From NCBI GenBank assembly GCA_963796565.1, contig CAWCMA010000001.1, positions 558,001-622,000 on the forward strand: a stretch of 64,000 nt of DNA, in the 5' to 3' direction. This DNA comes from JAKAVN01 sp963796565 (GTDB lineage: Bacteria; Desulfobacterota; Binatia; Binatales; Binataceae). Shown in pieces: positions 46,708 through 55,800 of the stretch (within the stretch, counting starts at the first letter, position 1; every line of letters starts with the position of its first letter). Made by a program: the position numbers and the translations under genes. Under the pieces are notes generated by a model, which did not search any database, was not told the origin of the DNA, and saw nothing but the letters and a program-made list of their open reading frames with translations.

Positions 46708-48224
46708 CTATCGCTGCTCGTGCGAGTATCGGGGCTGGAAATCTCTGCGTTGCTGCCGGACGACCTCTCGAGTCAGCGTCTGGTGCAACTCGCGCCCGTG
46801 GCGTTCGAGTATTTCCAGTACGCCGCGCTTGAGCGCGGCGGTATCGGCCGCGCCCTCTGAATGGATAGTCACATTAGGCGCATAGTTGATTACGATCGCG
46901 CCCTGCGTCATGCGCGTCGTTGACAGGGTCGCCGCGATACGCGCTGTGTCGCTGGTCGAAACGAGCGGCGGCGCGAAAGCGCCGGCGGGCGCTGTCGCCA
47001 ACATGAGTGGCGTGGCGAACGCGGCGGCCGCCGCGGCTTGCCTGATGGCGCGCAGCCTCGCCGGCCGCGCCCCGGCGGCGGCGCGCTCGACGGCTCGCGA
47101 GTTATTGAGGCCGCGCATTGCTCGTGCTGCATCGGTGAGTAAGTGTGGTGCGTTGGGGAGTGTCGCCGTGATACTAGCGATAGAAATGCTTGTGAGCGCG
47201 GCTGCGTTCCTGGTTTTGTCGGCCATCCACTTCATCAAGTTGGCAAGGGCTTTGTGCGCCGACTCGATCGAACGTGAGAGGAGTCGCTTAGCAGGGTCCC
47301 AATGCCGGTATAGTTCGTACCTGGCAACGGCAAGCCCGGCGGCCGCAGTGATTACACCTTCGACGAGCAAAAGTGAACCGAACTCGATGCCGGCGAAAAT
47401 GTCCGCGAATTCGGTTAATCCAGTGACCAGCCAGTTTAACCAACGAAGAGCGCTTGTTACCCCTAACTTGCGCAGTAGCCACAAAACATCCCGGAGTCCT
47501 ACGAGAAAGAGGGGGCGAAGCGTCCTCAGAAAGAACCTGTGCGCACCGCCAAGGCCTATCAGCGCCAAAGCTGTCGCCGGAATCCCGACAATAGCGGCTG
47601 AGATCACAGAATGGTTTCGTGCGACTCGGGCCAGGCGATCGAGTCCAGACGCAATACCATCAAGCGCCCGAATAAGTGTCGGTGTGAAAGCCGCTATAGA
47701 AGCTCCTTCCAGAGCCGAAAGGCTGCTGAGGAACCTCGCATAGGCTTCACCCAAAGTGGGCTTAGCGGGCGTGCGCTCGGAGTCGCCCTTCCCAGGCCGC
47801 GTGTCATTCGCGTTCGGGCCCCTGTCAAGTTCAGTATTTTATTAAGTAAGGAAAACGCCGTAGCGAAATCCCATGGCCCTTTCACGGACAAGGCATCAAT
47901 TCCGGGTCGGTTCCATGATGCTAGTGTAGGTGCGTTAGCGGTGATGCCTGACGGGGCTGTTCCATTTTCTTCAGCGTTGCGATGCGGCGCGGCCGCGTGC
48001 GCTGAGGTAGACGGAACGGTCGCTTTTTGGACAGCGCCTCGAAGGTGTCCATCAGCCAGCTGAACCTGCAGTACCGATGAACTAAGATCAGTTACGCGCG
48101 TTGCCTGCTTAGAGATCTGCGCCGCGTTCGCGAACTGTTCGATGACAACCAACGCTCTGCGCAAGCCGGCTGTGGCTTCGAAAATCGCAATCGCCGCGGT
48201 GGATATCTTGCCCGTCGTAATCAT
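46708..48224 (-). pseudogene. Tail tape measure gene with an apparent frameshift
   Basis: The N-terminal part (ATG at 48224, ISTAAIAIFEATAGLRRALVVIEQF) runs in one frame to 47694. The rest (SSLSALEGASIAAFTPTLIRALDGI, hydrophobic segments and a C-terminal RQQRRDFQPRYS) runs in the -1 frame from about 47838 to 46708. The two frames overlap and the second has hydrophilic, coding-like sequence (GKGDSERTPAKPTLGEAY) before its first start codon, so a single gene with one indel is likely. Joined it would be about 500 residues, short for a tape measure and implying a short tail. Two separate genes are the alternative. Confidence 0.65.
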
Positions 48225-48265
48225 TGCGCTTAGTCTTAGAGAGACGAGTTTATCTGGATGACACT

Positions 48266-48601
48266 ATGTACCAGCTAGTGGGAGCGCTGCTCATTTGCTT
48301 TCTGGGGCTTTCATTTTTTATGTTCATGGTGTCGTTTGTTTTCGACGCGCTGAAGCTGATTCTGCTTTGGATCGCTGGGGCGAAGGATTTGCACGAGCTC
48401 GGCACTCGCTTCGACGCCCATCATGCTGAGTGGATGAAAAATCAGATCGCACGCGGTCGGCCCATCACCTTGGGAGGCGTGTACAAGCTCGTGGGTCGGC
48501 GGATTTGGACGGCGTACAGGCATCCGATACGTGCCTGGCGCGGTGAATTTGACCCGCCGAAGAAGGACGTCTGTGGCACCGACGGCGACGATCAGCAGTG
48601 A
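48266..48601 (+). CDS. Small membrane protein on the opposite strand inside the tail operon
   Basis: The 111-residue product starts with a long hydrophobic stretch (residues 3-40, LLICFLGLSFFMFMVSFVF then LILLWIAGA), giving one or two membrane helices. A basic cytoplasmic-like tail follows (IARGRPITLGGVYKLVGRRIW). It is encoded on the plus strand between the chaperone and tape-measure genes, which are minus. Its position suggests a moron expressed from the prophage, for instance for immunity or exclusion. No family recognised. The ATG at 48266 is preferred; the frame opens at 48224. Confidence 0.55.
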   Translation: MYQLVGALLICFLGLSFFMFMVSFVFDALKLILLWIAGAKDLHELGTRFDAHHAEWMKNQIARGRPITLGGVYKLVGRRIWTAYRHPIRAWRGEFDPPKKDVCGTDGDDQQ

Positions 48602-48707
48602 ATATGCACTGATTCGGCTGCGCGTTATCGGTTTAATAGCACTAAGGTGAGCCACTACGTCGTGCGAATCGAACGTGGTATCTGTCGACATCATAGGGGA
48701 TAGTTGT

Positions 48708-49171
48708 TCACACTTTGCCGCCGCGATGCTCGCTCATTGCCACGTCGGTCGCGCGATTGTAATCGGCGACGGCCGCCATCCAGAACTCGATCTCTTCGAA
48801 CTCCATCGCCGCTAGTTCTCCGACGCCGAATCCAAAGCGGACGAGTCCTGCGAAGCCGCCGGCGCTGGGAAGTCCTGCGCCGGCTCGGGAAAATTTGCTC
48901 CCGTCACCTCCGCCTGCAGCACCAGCACGTCGCCCAGGTCCATCTCAACCACGTCCTCGTATACGATTGGCGTGCCGTCGATTTGCGCGAGCTCGGCAAT
49001 CAGAGCGAAGACCACCGCGGTCGGGTCGAGATTGCCCGCCACTGCGCGCTGCGCGCGCATCAGGTCGCGTCCCTTGCCTCTGCGGATGGCCGCGGCCTTG
49101 CCGGAGGGCAACGTTACGCTTCGCAATTGCGACGTCCCTGCGAACTGCTCGGATGGTTGTATATCGGCCAT
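48708..49171 (-). CDS. Tail assembly chaperone, probable -1 frameshift product
   Basis: The zero-frame product (48812-49171, 119 residues, AAIRRGKGRDLMRAQRAVAGN) is a gpE/gp41-like chaperone. At A-AAT-TTT (48890-48896) a -1 slip gives an open frame that continues to 48708, adding LVRFGFGVGELAAMEFEEIEFWMAAVADYNR, which resembles the E' extension of tail chaperones. The frame has no stop in between. Tail phages often make both forms, and both are needed to fold the tape measure. The ATG at 49171 follows GGAG. Confidence 0.72.
48890..48896 (-). promoter_or_regulatory. Slippery heptamer for -1 frameshifting
   Basis: On the minus strand the codons gca-aat-ttt contain A-AAT-TTT, an X-XXY-YYZ heptamer in the chaperone frame. 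The -1 frame after it is open to 48708 and encodes a plausible chaperone extension. Confidence 0.65.
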
Positions 49172-49253
49172 GAGGATCATCTCCGGCGAGTCGTGATTGA
49201 ATGTTCAAGAGCGCCCCTGGTGAGCGGCGCGACACCAGAGTCTGACGGATACG

Positions 49254-49775
49254 CTAGCCGCCCAGGTTGGCGCGGAAGGTGCTCAACTGATCGACGCCAT
49301 TGACCACGTAGATATTCGCCATCACGTCAAACAGGAAAATCTGCGTGCCGCCAATATACAGTTCGGAGTGATAGACTGAGATTAAAGACGTGGTATCCAC
49401 TCCTTCGTGCAGCTTGAAGTTCATCGCGCCCGCGTCTTTGAATATTCCGGTCATCAGGTAGACCAGCGGCTGTTCCTGGGTGCGTCCCTGGCTGGTGTAG
49501 GTTTCGAGGTTGCTGCGCACCTGGAAGTAGTGCGCCTGGAACGGGCTGTTCAGCGCGGCCTCGGCCTCGGGATAGATCGACGCCCACTTAATTTTGGCCT
49601 CGAGCTTGTCGACTCCGGCCCAGAACTCCGCCGAGCCGGCCATGCCCAGCCCCTTGTGGTCGACCATCTTGTGTTTGGGTTTGGCGACCTCGATTTCCTC
49701 GGCGCGGCCCAGGAGTCCGATGCCGTCGAGGTAGACGTTGGCGTTGGTGATTCGATTTACGGCAAGGTTTGCCAT
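49254..49775 (-). CDS. Tail tube protein (gpFII-like)
   Basis: The 173-residue product fits P2 FII: NANVYLDGIGLLGRAEEIEVAKPKHKMVDHKGLGMAG at the start and AHYFQVRSNLETYTSQG later. It forms the inner tube. It lies just after the sheath gene. Confidence 0.93.
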   Translation of the reverse strand: MANLAVNRITNANVYLDGIGLLGRAEEIEVAKPKHKMVDHKGLGMAGSAEFWAGVDKLEAKIKWASIYPEAEAALNSPFQAHYFQVRSNLETYTSQGRTQEQPLVYLMTGIFKDAGAMNFKLHEGVDTTSLISVYHSELYIGGTQIFLFDVMANIYVVNGVDQLSTFRANLGG

Positions 49776-49835
49776 TGAGATGAGCCTCGTCGGGCCCAGG
49801 CGCGCGCGGCGCCCGTGGCCCCGATTAGTGTGTGC

Positions 49836-51563
49836 TCAGGCGTTGAGCGTAACCGCGGTCAGCGCGCTGGTGTTGCCGAGCCCGCTCAACAGCGTGGTGT
49901 CGATGAACACGTTGAAGGTCAGGCGCTCGGCCGGCGGCGGCGGCATCACGTCGATGTCGAAGACCAGTTGTCCGGCAGCGATCTGGCTCGGCGGGTTCTC
50001 GGCCGGGTTGTAGCTGGCGGAACCCGCGACCAGCGCGCCGCGTCCGATGAGGCCGCGGATGAAGGCGTTGACGCTGGCGAGGATCGCCGAGATGAGCGCA
50101 TTGCTGATCGGCTGGTCGATGAACTGGAGCATCGACAGTTCCACCGATTCCTCGATCACGTCCATCGTGCGGCGCACGCTGATGAAATTGTTGGGCGTGG
50201 TATAGGTCGGATAGGCGGCCGAACGGTTGCCCCATACGCGCAAGCCCGTTCCGAAGGCGTTGAAGACGGTCAGGATGCCCTGCGCGTTGAGGTTGTTGAC
50301 GTCGCTCGCGGCGTCCAGCACCGAGGCATACAGCGTGACGTCGGGACCCAGCGGACCGTTCATCTGGGTATTGGAGGGAGACCACCAGTAACCCTGCTGC
50401 AGGTCCTTGGCCGCGATCGTTCCCGCCACCCATTGCGAGTAGGGTCCGACCGCAGTGAGGTTGGCCGCGTTCTGCACGGGAGCGCCCGACGAATTGAGCG
50501 TTACGCCGGCCGGCATCAGGCCCAGGTCGAAGAATTTCTCCTGCGGGTAGCAGAGCACGGCCCGGTCCGAGCTGGTGTCGAACACGTTGCCGGCGACGCC
50601 GCGGTTGGCAATGGCGGTGGCCGGAGAGATCGACGGCGGCGCGTCGATAAGCGCGATCGCGCGGATCATCTGTGCCGTCGAGACCAGCGCGCTGGCGGCC
50701 GCCGCGTCCTGCGAATAGCCCGGCGCGATCAGAATCTTCGGGAAAAATCCCATCGTGCCGTAGGTCGTGCGCAGCGCCTGGATTCCGGTATACATGGTGC
50801 CGGTGACCGAGCCTACGACGTCGCTGTCCTGTACTTTGCTGGGGTCGACGTAGCTGAAAGAGACGCTCAGCGCTTCGCCGATGGTGATTGCGCCGCCTGC
50901 TTTCTGCGAGACGATTCCATTTATGGAATCGAGCGTATAGTCAGTTCCGTTTATATAGGTAGTGGAGTCGCCACTGTTTGTGACTACCACGTTCCAGACG
51001 CCCATATGGCCGAGGTTGAGCACCTGCGGCCCCGACGCCGGCATCGCCATCGCCTGGGCCGCGATGGCCGTGCAATGGACGTAGGGATTGAAGACGTTGA
51101 CCACGATCACCTGGCCGGCGCCCCGAGCCTGGATGGCCGCGAGCGCGTAGGGAATCGTGTAACCCTGCATCAGCGGCCCATAGGCTGCGGCCGAACCGGC
51201 GATATTCGGGTTGGCCGTGAAATTGACCAGCGTGGGCGTCTGCAACAGGGTCCCGGCGATAGTCACGAGCTTCCAGACCGCGGTGCCGTCGGCGGTGGTG
51301 GCGTTGAGGGTGGTGGCCCAGGTCGGCGCGGTCGTGTTGGTGGTGCCGGCGGTGGCGCACTGCTGGAGGTTGCCGTTGGGGTCGACCACTTGCTGGCCGG
51401 CCGCGACAACGCTGCCGGGCTGCCACATCGCGGGCGCACCGACGGCCGCCCACAGCGGCGCGGAGCCGACCAGGCCGATCACCGCCGACTTAACGACTGT
51501 GATCGGGACCGGACCGGTGGAAACTTCGATCGTTTCAATTCCATGTAGAAAACTGGCTGGCAT
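49836..51563 (-). CDS. Contractile tail sheath protein (gpFI-like) with an inserted module
   Basis: The 575-residue sheath protein has the family core: ILIAPGYSQDAAAASALVSTAQMIRAIALIDAPP, SDRAVLCYPQ, VWGNRSAAYPTYTTPNNFISVRRTMDVIEESVEL and LRVWGNRS. It is longer than P2 FI (396). Residues about 46-103 carry a module (NGNLQQCATAGTTNTTAPTW, DGTAVWKLV) that recurs in a tail fibre and in the lyase-like protein. Another insert (INGTDYTLDSINGIV) recurs in the gp37-like protein. Both probably decorate the sheath surface. Confidence 0.93.
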   Translation of the reverse strand: MPASFLHGIETIEVSTGPVPITVVKSAVIGLVGSAPLWAAVGAPAMWQPGSVVAAGQQVVDPNGNLQQCATAGTTNTTAPTWATTLNATTADGTAVWKLVTIAGTLLQTPTLVNFTANPNIAGSAAAYGPLMQGYTIPYALAAIQARGAGQVIVVNVFNPYVHCTAIAAQAMAMPASGPQVLNLGHMGVWNVVVTNSGDSTTYINGTDYTLDSINGIVSQKAGGAITIGEALSVSFSYVDPSKVQDSDVVGSVTGTMYTGIQALRTTYGTMGFFPKILIAPGYSQDAAAASALVSTAQMIRAIALIDAPPSISPATAIANRGVAGNVFDTSSDRAVLCYPQEKFFDLGLMPAGVTLNSSGAPVQNAANLTAVGPYSQWVAGTIAAKDLQQGYWWSPSNTQMNGPLGPDVTLYASVLDAASDVNNLNAQGILTVFNAFGTGLRVWGNRSAAYPTYTTPNNFISVRRTMDVIEESVELSMLQFIDQPISNALISAILASVNAFIRGLIGRGALVAGSASYNPAENPPSQIAAGQLVFDIDVMPPPPAERLTFNVFIDTTLLSGLGNTSALTAVTLNA

Positions 51564-51613
51564 CTGCTTTCACCTTCTTTTAATGCCTGCGGGAGTTTGC
51601 CGCTCGGTTGCGT

Positions 51614-52450
51614 CTAGTTGGTCGGCGCCGTCGGCGATGAGGAACCGCCGGCGACCGCGGTAACGGTCTCGGAATAGCTATAGGAGACGTCGACCGTCGC
51701 ATCCGGTGCGATTGCGCCACTTGCGGCCCGCGCAATGACGCCGTTGACCGCGTCCAGCGTGTAGTCGATGTCGGCGAGATAGGGATTGCCGCCGCCGGCG
51801 GGGGTCACCACGAGGTTGGCGACATTGCCCACTGGCAACTGGATCAGATCCTGCGCATTGAACGTGTATACGGCTAGGGTGGCGACTTTGACCGTCTGTC
51901 CGCCGTCCTCCAACGCGGTGCCTTTGATGAAGAGCGGGAAGTTGTCCTGCGTCGACGCTTCCAGCGCCATCGTCTCGAGCGCGTAGACCGCCGACCAGGT
52001 CCATACGCCACCCTGCGGGTCGCGGCCCAGGAACTGTTCCCGCAACGGGAACATCTTGCGGCATCCGGGAACCAGCAAGCCGGTCAGCGCGGCGCGGATG
52101 GCTTCGAGCAGCGCGTAGGCGCCGGGGTTGGGCCCCGACGGATCGCCGCCGAAACTCCACCCGAGGTCGCGCACCAGCAGGGTGACTTCGAATTCGAGCC
52201 GCCGCGCCTGCACGATCGCCGCGGTATCGATCAACGCTCCGTAGGTCGCGCCGCGCCAGGCCACCAGAGCGGCGCCGATTCGATGGGTGAGGCGGTAGGC
52301 GGCGGGCTTGTCCGGAAATTGCGCGATCTCGATCGCGCTGATTTGTGCGCGAAGCTGCGCCGCGATCGCCGACTCGATGGTTGCGATATCGAGCGGCGTG
52401 GGCGGCGCGAAAATCTGTCCCGCCCAGGCGCTGTCCAACGTCACGCCCAT
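51614..52450 (-). CDS. Mu gp37-like protein with extra C-terminal beta domain
   Basis: The 278-residue product has a Gp37/DUF1834-like N-terminus (TIESAIAAQLRAQISAIEIAQFPDKPAAYRLTHRIGAALVAWRG, then EFEVTLLVRDLGW). This is a head-tail connector type. The C-terminal 80 residues are a beta domain (IDYTLDAVNGVIARAASGAI, VDVSYSYSE) shared with the sheath. The ATG at 52450 is three bases from the gp36 stop. Confidence 0.8.
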   Translation of the reverse strand: MGVTLDSAWAGQIFAPPTPLDIATIESAIAAQLRAQISAIEIAQFPDKPAAYRLTHRIGAALVAWRGATYGALIDTAAIVQARRLEFEVTLLVRDLGWSFGGDPSGPNPGAYALLEAIRAALTGLLVPGCRKMFPLREQFLGRDPQGGVWTWSAVYALETMALEASTQDNFPLFIKGTALEDGGQTVKVATLAVYTFNAQDLIQLPVGNVANLVVTPAGGGNPYLADIDYTLDAVNGVIARAASGAIAPDATVDVSYSYSETVTAVAGGSSSPTAPTN

Positions 52451-52452
52451 GG

Positions 52453-52907
52453 TCAGAATCCCTTCAAGCTGCCGCGGCTGAAAACGCGTTGCGGCATCGC
52501 GCCCGAACGATCGCCACCGGCCTCGGTGACCACCATGCCGGCGGCCTCGGCGGGTTCCTGGTTGTCGGCCGCAAGGCCCAGCGTGACGGTGCCGTCGGCG
52601 ACGCGCACCAGCAGCGCCAGCGCGTCCTCGTAACGCCGCCGCGCCTCGGCCAGATCATGCAGCGGGCGCAGCGCCTGCAACCGGTACATCGCGATGTCGC
52701 AGGCCAGGCGCGCGAGCACGGCGGGCGGATCGGTGAGGGGCAGAGTAAAGCGGCTTTCCAGGTAACCGTCGATCTCGGCCGAAGCGTCGGCTAACGCCAG
52801 TTGCAGGACTGTTTGATCGACCACGGTGAGGGTCGGATCCTCGTTGGTCAACTGCACCAGGTCGCGGGGTAGCGTGCGATCATGTCCGAGGGCTCTGCGT
52901 AAACCAT
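52453..52907 (-). pseudogene. Mu gp36-like (DUF1320) connector gene with a frameshift
   Basis: From the ATG at 52907 the frame reads MVYAEPSDMIARYP and then stops. The rest, in another frame, reads RDLVQLTNEDPTLTVVDQTVLQLALADASAEIDGYLESRF to 52453. The joint falls at a run of four G (52866-52869, C on the coding strand); a fifth base would join the two cleanly. An AGGAAG precedes the ATG. gp36 closes the head-tail junction. Real mutation or base-calling error are both possible. Confidence 0.78.
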
Positions 52908-52955
52908 GGCCAATTCTTCCTTGTCGCTGGCCCTCGCTCGCGTGCGGGGCGGGCG

Positions 52956-52990
52956 GCCCGGAACGGAGCCTTGCGGCTTCCGTCCCGGGC
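52956..52990. other. Hairpin between capsid and gp36 genes
   Basis: GCCCGGAACGGAGCC (52956-52970) and GGCTTCCGTCCCGGGC (52975-52990) pair with one mismatch and one bulge, with a four-base loop. No T-run follows, so it may modulate rather than end transcription. Confidence 0.55.
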
Positions 52991-53009
52991 TCGCAGGGGG
53001 AGGAGAGGG

Positions 53010-53952
53010 CTAGGCGAGGTACTCGCTGACGATTAGGTCGGCGCTGTTGCGCCAGATGTTGGTCGTGGGCACGGAGGCGCTGGTGCCGGCGCCGGCCATG
53101 AACTCCGAGTTGAGCAGTTGGCGGCCGACTTCCTCGAGCGACGGCGGCACCAGCAGGCACGCCCTTGCGGCTGGAGAGCGCGCCGAACGGCATCCCGCCG
53201 TCGGTCTTGACCGAACGCATCGCCGCGCGCGCCGCGCCGTAGTTGGCCGGATTGCTGAGGTCCATGTTGCTCGCGTAGCAGAGTTGCCACAGTCCGACGC
53301 CGGTGTTGGCGCGGCCGTCGACGCCGTAGCGAAATTCGCGCCGGTTGAAGACCGCCTCGTCAGTGAGCGTGTTCATCCGGGTGACCGCGTACTCGCGCCG
53401 CAACTGGAAGATGAAGGGCCGGATCGGGCGCGAGGCGTCGACCAGGAACCAGTAGGCGCCGCTGCCGCTGGAGTTGATATTCGCGACTTCCGTCTGACCG
53501 CTGCCCATCGGGCCCACCGGATGAGTGGCCGAGAAGAAGGGCTGGCCGTCGTAGCCGAGCACGCTCGAGGGCGTGTTCACGGCCGCCTTGATGGTCGTGA
53601 AGAGCAGCATGTCGGGATGGACCTTGGTGTCCCAGCCGAGCTGTTCGATGACCGGCTCGTAGACGCCGTAGGTGTCGTCCTCGACATCGTTGCGGTCGAT
53701 GCCCACGGTGTCCTCGAAGTTCTTGTTGACGATCGTGTAGGCGTGAGCCTCGAGCGCCTGGACCACGCGGGTGCCGAGCCACTCGCGAAACTTGGTGGTG
53801 CGGCCCAGCCATGGGTAGGTCGTCTGCCGCGAGCCCGAGCGCACGATCGAGGCGATCTGCTCGTAGTAGCTCGGCGGGGTTTCGAACCCGCGCTGGAAGA
53901 TGACGTCGAAGCCGGTGAACAGTGCGGTGAGATTTGCTGCGCTGATTTCCAT
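53010..53952 (-). pseudogene. Mu-like major capsid protein gene with a frameshift
   Basis: The first 260 residues (ANLTALFTGFDVIFQRGFE, KFREWLGTRVVQALEAHAYTIVNKNFEDTVGIDRNDVEDDTYGVYEP) match the Mu gpT/Mu-like major head subunit. After GALSSRKG (near 53165) the frame is lost. The true C-terminus, LLVPPSLEEVGRQLLNSEF with NIWRNSADLIVSEYLA, lies in the next frame and ends at 53010. The unshifted frame runs on through the gp36 region. If the indel is real the phage cannot build a head. Confidence 0.82.
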
Positions 53953-54004
53953 CGTTGCTACCGTGTTGGCCCACGGCGCGGCCGCGGGCGGCTGGGCGGT
54001 TGTC

Positions 54005-54496
54005 CTAGACGGCGAGGGCCGACTGATGCCAGAAGTCGACCCAGACCTGGCCGCTGGAGTCGAGGTTGACGATGCTGCCGGCCACGCTGCGCGTGCCTGA
54101 GCCGTCGCTCAGCGACACCGAGTTGTCGTCGACCGCGAAGCAGAGCATCCCGACCTGGGGCTGCGCGATCGACGCGTCGTTGACCGCGTAGAGGTATACA
54201 CCGCGCGCGCAAGTCACCGAGATCGCGCCTGCCGCGCCGGCCGGCTGATTGGTCCCCGGGATCTTCGCCGACGACGTGTTGACCGCGTCCTGTCCCGGCA
54301 TTCCCTGGTACAGCCGCTCGGCGCGGCCGACGATTCGCAGTCCCGCGGTCGAGGCGGCGGGCACCGCGTTGCCGTTGGCGTTGAGCGCCACCATCGAGCC
54401 CAGGTAGATCGTGGTGTTGGCCTCGACCGGGTAATTCTGCACCCGCCCGAAGTCGGACATCTCGGGTGTGTTGCGTGAGCTGGTTAGAGCCGCCAT
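54005..54496 (-). CDS. DUF2190 capsid decoration protein
   Basis: The 163-residue protein has a small beta-rich fold (ANTTIYLGSMVALNANGNAVPA, VAGSIVNLDSSGQVWVDFWH). It resembles DUF2190/gpD-like cement proteins and lies between protease and capsid genes, as in Mu-like phages. Confidence 0.8.
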   Translation of the reverse strand: MAALTSSRNTPEMSDFGRVQNYPVEANTTIYLGSMVALNANGNAVPAASTAGLRIVGRAERLYQGMPGQDAVNTSSAKIPGTNQPAGAAGAISVTCARGVYLYAVNDASIAQPQVGMLCFAVDDNSVSLSDGSGTRSVAGSIVNLDSSGQVWVDFWHQSALAV

Positions 54497-54553
54497 TTCG
54501 TCACCTCTTTGAATCCTGCCTTTGCCTGTCCGGCCGCGGCGCGCGCGTCCGGT

Positions 54554-55699
54554 CTATTCGTTGCCGCGGTTGAGCCGCAGAAAATCGCCACGGCCGGAGC
54601 GTTTGCGCCCCAGGTAGTCCTCCGGGCTCAACCCGAGCTGCGCGCAGATCGCGGTCTCGGTGGCCGTCAGCGCGGCCGTCGCGGCGCGGGCCGGCGGCGG
54701 AGTGAAAGTCGCGGCCGCGCTCTCGAAGCCCGCTCCGAAAGCGGCGGGCTGGCGCGCGGCGAACGCGGCGAAGCCCTTGAAGTCCGCCTGGCAGTACGCG
54801 ATCGCCCACTGGCGCTGCGCCGGAATCAGCTTGCCCGCTTTGATCGCGTCGTCGACCGCGCGCTCGGCGCGTTCGTTGGCCCGCTCGGCGCGCATTTGAT
54901 TCAGCTCTCCGAGCACGCGCTGGAATTGCGCGACCGCCACGTAACGAGCCGGGTCGGCGCCCGCTCCGGCGCCCATCGCATCGGCGCCGTCGTCGTCCGC
55001 GCCGTCATCGCCTTGCGCTTCGCCTTCATCGTCGTTTTCGTCGTCGTCGCCGTGAGCGCCTTCGCTCAGCGCGCGTACCGCGGCGAGCGCCTCGTCGGGC
55101 GAGGAGTCATCGTCGAGCCCCAGCATTTCGCACAACTGTTGCAGCAGCGTGTCCATCGCATTGCTCCCTTCGGGATGCGGCGCAACCACTGCGGCCGCAC
55201 GCGCCGAGATCGCGGTCAGATAGAGATTCGGATTATTGGTCAGTCCCGCGCGCAAAAGCCGCGTCACCGCGCCGTCCGGGGAGTACTGAAAGACCGGCGA
55301 GATGTAGCGGTACTCGCGCGAGGTTATTGCCTGCGCGCCATGCGGGGTCCAGTCCACGCAGCCCCACAGCGCGCCGTCGCGCTCTTCGAGCTTGCGGATC
55401 CATCCCGCCGCGGGCGCGGGACTTCCCTTGAGTGCGGCGAAATCGGTCGCGTGATCGTAATCGATCGGTACGCCGGCGGTCAGGCCGAGCGCCTCGGTCG
55501 CCGCGATTACTCGGGCCGCGTTGGCCAGCCGAAACGGGCCGCGTCCGTCGCGCCCGCTGAACTCGCCCGCCGGAATCAGCATTACCCACTCGGGCGGCGC
55601 GCAGGAGGAAAGGTCGGCGTCCTCGATCGCGGTGCCATGAACCGCCAGCGGGCCGCCCCGTTCAATATGCTCGATGGCCTTGAAGTGCGTCGCGTTCAT
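54554..55699 (-). CDS. Mu gpI-like head protease/scaffold protein
   Basis: The 381-residue product has an N-terminal protease part (PPEWVMLIPAGEFSGRDGRGPF, VPIDYDHATDF, SREYRYISPVFQYS). It ends with an acidic, coiled-coil scaffold region (DDDENDDEGEAQGDD, then LNQMRAERANERAERAVDDAIKAGKLIPAQRQWA). This matches Mu gpI. Cleavage yields scaffold as in Mu. The start at 55699 lies 37 bp from the transposon end; portal and terminase genes that should lie beyond are missing. Confidence 0.88.
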   Translation of the reverse strand: MNATHFKAIEHIERGGPLAVHGTAIEDADLSSCAPPEWVMLIPAGEFSGRDGRGPFRLANAARVIAATEALGLTAGVPIDYDHATDFAALKGSPAPAAGWIRKLEERDGALWGCVDWTPHGAQAITSREYRYISPVFQYSPDGAVTRLLRAGLTNNPNLYLTAISARAAAVVAPHPEGSNAMDTLLQQLCEMLGLDDDSSPDEALAAVRALSEGAHGDDDENDDEGEAQGDDGADDDGADAMGAGAGADPARYVAVAQFQRVLGELNQMRAERANERAERAVDDAIKAGKLIPAQRQWAIAYCQADFKGFAAFAARQPAAFGAGFESAAATFTPPPARAATAALTATETAICAQLGLSPEDYLGRKRSGRGDFLRLNRGNE

Positions 55700-55736
55700 C
55701 GTGCGGGAGTGTGCCGGATTCCGCGAATTCGCATAA

Positions 55737-55773
55737 GGGTGAAATATTTGGGGACTATGTTGCTGTTGACAGA
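55737..55773 (+). repeat. Left terminal inverted repeat of the transposon
   Basis: It starts GGGTGAAATATTTGGGGACT and ends GACAGAA. It matches the complement of 59823-59859 with about three mismatches. Confidence 0.9.
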
Positions 55774-55800
55774 AGATACAATCCGCGCTAGATTAGAAGT

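Noticed and set aside
48311..48694. 127-codon minus-strand frame opposite the small membrane gene
   Set aside because: Weak composition and no RBS; the plus-strand frame has a clear membrane segment and better coding look.
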